Positions 61,796-64,000 of a stretch of 64,000 bases of DNA are shown here, piece by piece. Under the pieces are notes generated by a model. That model was given only the letters and a program-made list of their open reading frames with translations, made no database searches and had not been told where the DNA came from. How positions within the stretch are numbered: position 1 is the first letter of the stretch; each line of letters opens with the position of its first letter. Source of the DNA: Flavobacterium sp. IMCC34852 (GTDB taxonomy: Bacteria; Bacteroidota; Bacteroidia; Flavobacteriales; Flavobacteriaceae); assembly GCF_030643905.1 (NCBI RefSeq), contig NZ_CP121446.1, positions 1,550,001-1,614,000 on the forward strand, read 5' to 3'. The position numbers and the translations under genes are program-made.

Positions 61796-62812
61796 TTAAA
61801 TCACATTCACTTCGGCTTCAATCGCGATGCCGAATTCTTTTAAAATCGCAGCTTGAATATCCTTTGAAACGGCCAAGATTTCTTGTCCGGTCGCGTTGCC
61901 GTAATTCACTAAAACCAATGCTTGATTTTTATGTATTCCCGCGTCACCAAAGCGTTTGCCTTTGAATCCGGCTCTTTCTATTAACCAACCGGCAGGCACT
62001 TTAACTTCGGTTTCCGAAACCACGTAATGCGGCATTTCCGGATGCAAAGCATGTGCTTTTTCGAAATCGGCTTTTGAAATAATCGGATTTTTAAAGAAAC
62101 TACCGCTATTACCGAGTTCTTTCGGGTCGGGCAATTTGCTCTGGCGAATGGCAATTACGGCGTTGGAAACATCTTTTAAAGTTGGGTTAACCACGTTTTG
62201 TTTTTCCAATTCCTTCATGATATCGCCGTAGAAAGTGTTGATTTTGTGGTTGCGTTTGGTGAGTTTAAAAACAACAGAAGTAATGACAAATTGGTCTTTG
62301 GCTTCTTGCTTGAAAACACTTTCCCTGTAACCAAAATTACATTCTTCTTTATTGAAAGTTTTGAGATCTTGCGTGGCAATATTTACCGCTTCACACGATA
62401 CAAAAGTATCTTTGATTTCAGTACCGTAAGCACCGATATTTTGCACAGGAGTTGTCCCAACATTCCCCGGAATTAAAGACATATTCTCTAATCCACCGAA
62501 GTTTTGGTCGATGGTCCAAAGTACAAATTCGTGCCAGTTTTCACCCGCCATGCTTTCTACCCAAACGAAATCGTCATCTTCTTTGAGAATTCTTTTTCCT
62601 TTTAAATCAACATGTATGACCAAAGCTTGAATGTCTTGGGTTAACAACATATTGCTTCCGCCGCCTAGTATGAATTTTTTCTCGTTGGTATTTTCTTTTA
62701 AAACGGTTTTTAACTCTTCAACTGTGTGAACTGCAATAAATTGCTTGGCTTTGGCTTCAATACCAAAAGTGTTGTATTTTTTTAGGGAGAAATTAGTCTG
62801 GATTGGCATCAT
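61796..62812 (-). CDS. murB: UDP-N-acetylenolpyruvoylglucosamine reductase
   Basis: 338 residues, the type I (E. coli-like) length. FAD-binding FILGGGSNMLLT, SLIPGNVGTTPVQNIGAYGTEI, YRESVFKQ, SGSFFKNPI (catalytic Ser) and C-terminal ILKEFGIAIEAEVNVI. It reduces enolpyruvyl-UDP-GlcNAc to UDP-MurNAc in peptidoglycan synthesis. Confidence 0.97.
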   Translation of the reverse strand: MMPIQTNFSLKKYNTFGIEAKAKQFIAVHTVEELKTVLKENTNEKKFILGGGSNMLLTQDIQALVIHVDLKGKRILKEDDDFVWVESMAGENWHEFVLWTIDQNFGGLENMSLIPGNVGTTPVQNIGAYGTEIKDTFVSCEAVNIATQDLKTFNKEECNFGYRESVFKQEAKDQFVITSVVFKLTKRNHKINTFYGDIMKELEKQNVVNPTLKDVSNAVIAIRQSKLPDPKELGNSGSFFKNPIISKADFEKAHALHPEMPHYVVSETEVKVPAGWLIERAGFKGKRFGDAGIHKNQALVLVNYGNATGQEILAVSKDIQAAILKEFGIAIEAEVNVI

Positions 62813-62854
62813 TTAAATCGGCTTATTGGTTTACAAAAGTAAACAATCCATCAT

Positions 62855-64000
62855 TTAAACGAATTTCTTTTGGTAGTTTTTTTGCCAAACATGGAACATG
62901 AAAAGTGGCATGATGTAAGGAATAATTTTGGTATTGCCTTTTTGGATTTCGCTTACAATTTTTAGTCCGTTGAGGTTTTCCATAAAAGGCATTTCAAACA
63001 TTTCACTTTGGGCAAAACTATTGAGTTCTTCTTTGAAAATAGGGTAGTCTGTCAAATATTTTCCCCAAGGTGCGCTCAAACCAATCTTTCTGAAATCGAT
63101 GATTTCTTTCGGTAATTTGTCTTCCATCGTCGATTTGAGGATGAACTTTCCTTTTTTGCCGGTAAACATCCATTTGCTGTCTAAGGTTCCCAAACCGGCA
63201 ACCAATCTTTGGTCTAAAAATGGCTCGCGGCATTCGATTGAAGTTCCCATGGTACAACGGTCGTTTCGGTCTAATAATGAGCATAAGTAGGTATGCTGGT
63301 CAAAATATAACGCTTGGCGTTGTAAATCTTTCGGATATAATTCTTGTGCTTCTTTTAAAATTTGATGACGATAATCATTCTCAGGTTTTTTCTTGTTGCC
63401 GTAAAACGAATTAATATCATTCGGATAAACATTGGAACCATTAAAAATCACCAAATCTGCATCGCTGTTGATTTTGGAATATCGAAACAATTTATCGTAA
63501 CGAGGTCTTTTATTAAAGGTTTCAAACTTCGAAATTTGTGAAATAACTTTCAATAAAGAAGGATTTTTCAAGGCTTTATAACGAACATAGCCGCCCATCA
63601 ATTCATCAGCACCTTCACCGGAAAGCAACACTTTTACTTTTGGCTTGGCCAATTTTGCGATAGCCAACAAATGTGGTTCGTTGAGGTGCATTATCGGCTC
63701 ATCTTGAAAATAAGAAGTCTCTATCAAATTTTGGTATAGATTTTCATTTTCTAATTTGGTATGATTCAACTGATAATGATATTCCTCAGTGATTCTTTTG
63801 GCCAAATGATACTCATTATGCTCTTCTTCCGAGAAACTGATATTGAAAGTCTCAATGTTTTTAAAATTCTGATGGTACAATGCTGATAAAATCGAGCAAG
63901 AATCTAATCCGCCACTGAGTAAAACCCCAACGGGGACATCACTAACCATACGGAGTTTGACCGAATCAAAGAACATTTCTTCAAACCATTTTTTCGGATT
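62855..64000 (-). CDS. Asparagine synthase-family protein, C-terminal part
   Basis: The frame is open to the right edge (NPKKWFEE before the internal Met at 63976), so only the last 380 or so residues are seen. The ATP-PPi loop SGGLDSCSI and LSGEGADELMGGYVRYKAL are those of AsnB-type synthetases, and EPFLDQRLVAGLGTLDSKWM and KEIIDFRKIGLSAPWG complete the synthase domain. The N-terminal glutaminase domain is outside the window. Both housekeeping AsnB and cell-surface-cluster forms are possible; the latter are common in this group. Confidence 0.9.
   Translation of the reverse strand, partial: NPKKWFEEMFFDSVKLRMVSDVPVGVLLSGGLDSCSILSALYHQNFKNIETFNISFSEEEHNEYHLAKRITEEYHYQLNHTKLENENLYQNLIETSYFQDEPIMHLNEPHLLAIAKLAKPKVKVLLSGEGADELMGGYVRYKALKNPSLLKVISQISKFETFNKRPRYDKLFRYSKINSDADLVIFNGSNVYPNDINSFYGNKKKPENDYRHQILKEAQELYPKDLQRQALYFDQHTYLCSLLDRNDRCTMGTSIECREPFLDQRLVAGLGTLDSKWMFTGKKGKFILKSTMEDKLPKEIIDFRKIGLSAPWGKYLTDYPIFKEELNSFAQSEMFEMPFMENLNGLKIVSEIQKGNTKIIPYIMPLFMFHVWQKNYQKKFV

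Overview
This window is a stretch of AT-rich chromosome from a member of the Bacteroidota, most likely a Flavobacterium or close relative. The evidence is the gene families (DUF5723, DUF4295 next to L28 and L33, long SecA without a C-terminal zinc motif, SusC-like plug motifs, FAH-Hpt coupling), the absence of Shine-Dalgarno sites in front of most genes (A-rich leaders instead), and repeated promoter -7 boxes of the Bacteroidota form TAnnTTTG. No tRNA, rRNA, CRISPR array, prophage, insertion sequence or integrase was recognised. It reads as core chromosome, densely packed, with many short operons on both strands.

Layout. 0-10 kb: end of a YifB/ComM-type ATPase, HMG-CoA synthase family enzyme, a hybrid histidine kinase with a YpfJ-type metallopeptidase, an aldehyde dehydrogenase and a DUF5723 protein. 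10-16 kb: RluA-type pseudouridine synthase, a four-helix-bundle protein flanked by word repeats, panB, an NtrC-like activator without its DNA-binding domain, a single-domain DEAD-box-like protein, DUF2007, a small membrane protein and an MFS carrier. 16-23 kb: an ABC-F protein, then an ECF sigma operon whose next two products both carry a SusC-like plug motif, the last also a von Willebrand A domain. 23-32 kb: PPK2, a MATE exporter, a NarL-type two-component pair, MeaB, an Fsr-like carrier and a GlcD-like FAD oxidase. 32-43 kb: secA, a corrinoid adenosyltransferase, a LolD/MacB-like ABC ATPase, a methyltransferase, a second ABC-F protein, a glycosyltransferase and a lipoyl E2. 44-54 kb: XRE regulator, exonuclease, FAH plus Hpt, cinA, the rpmB-rpmG-DUF4295-ftsY cluster, a serine hydrolase, DUF721, Nudix and a PlsC-like protein. 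54-64 kb: two further sigma factors (one with a membrane protein and a TraB/GumN protein, one overlapping a glycosyltransferase), CvfB, a second serine hydrolase, TonB, a PaiB-like protein, murB and the start of an asparagine synthase.

Links between genes. MeaB and the PduO-type adenosyltransferase together imply a B12-dependent methylmalonyl-CoA mutase elsewhere. Three sigma factors, an NtrC-like ATPase, two complete sensor kinases and a free Hpt domain make the window rich in signalling.

The most interesting material is not in the familiar genes. It is (i) a dispersed element of about 80-105 bp, present four times and mostly starting just after a stop codon on the same strand; (ii) several families of short 'word' repeats that fill intergenic gaps, often ending directly at a start codon, and that have twice entered reading frames without breaking them; (iii) the sigma-plug-VWA operon; (iv) the truncated or degenerate NtrC and DEAD-box proteins side by side; and (v) terminators whose T-tract runs into the next gene's promoter.
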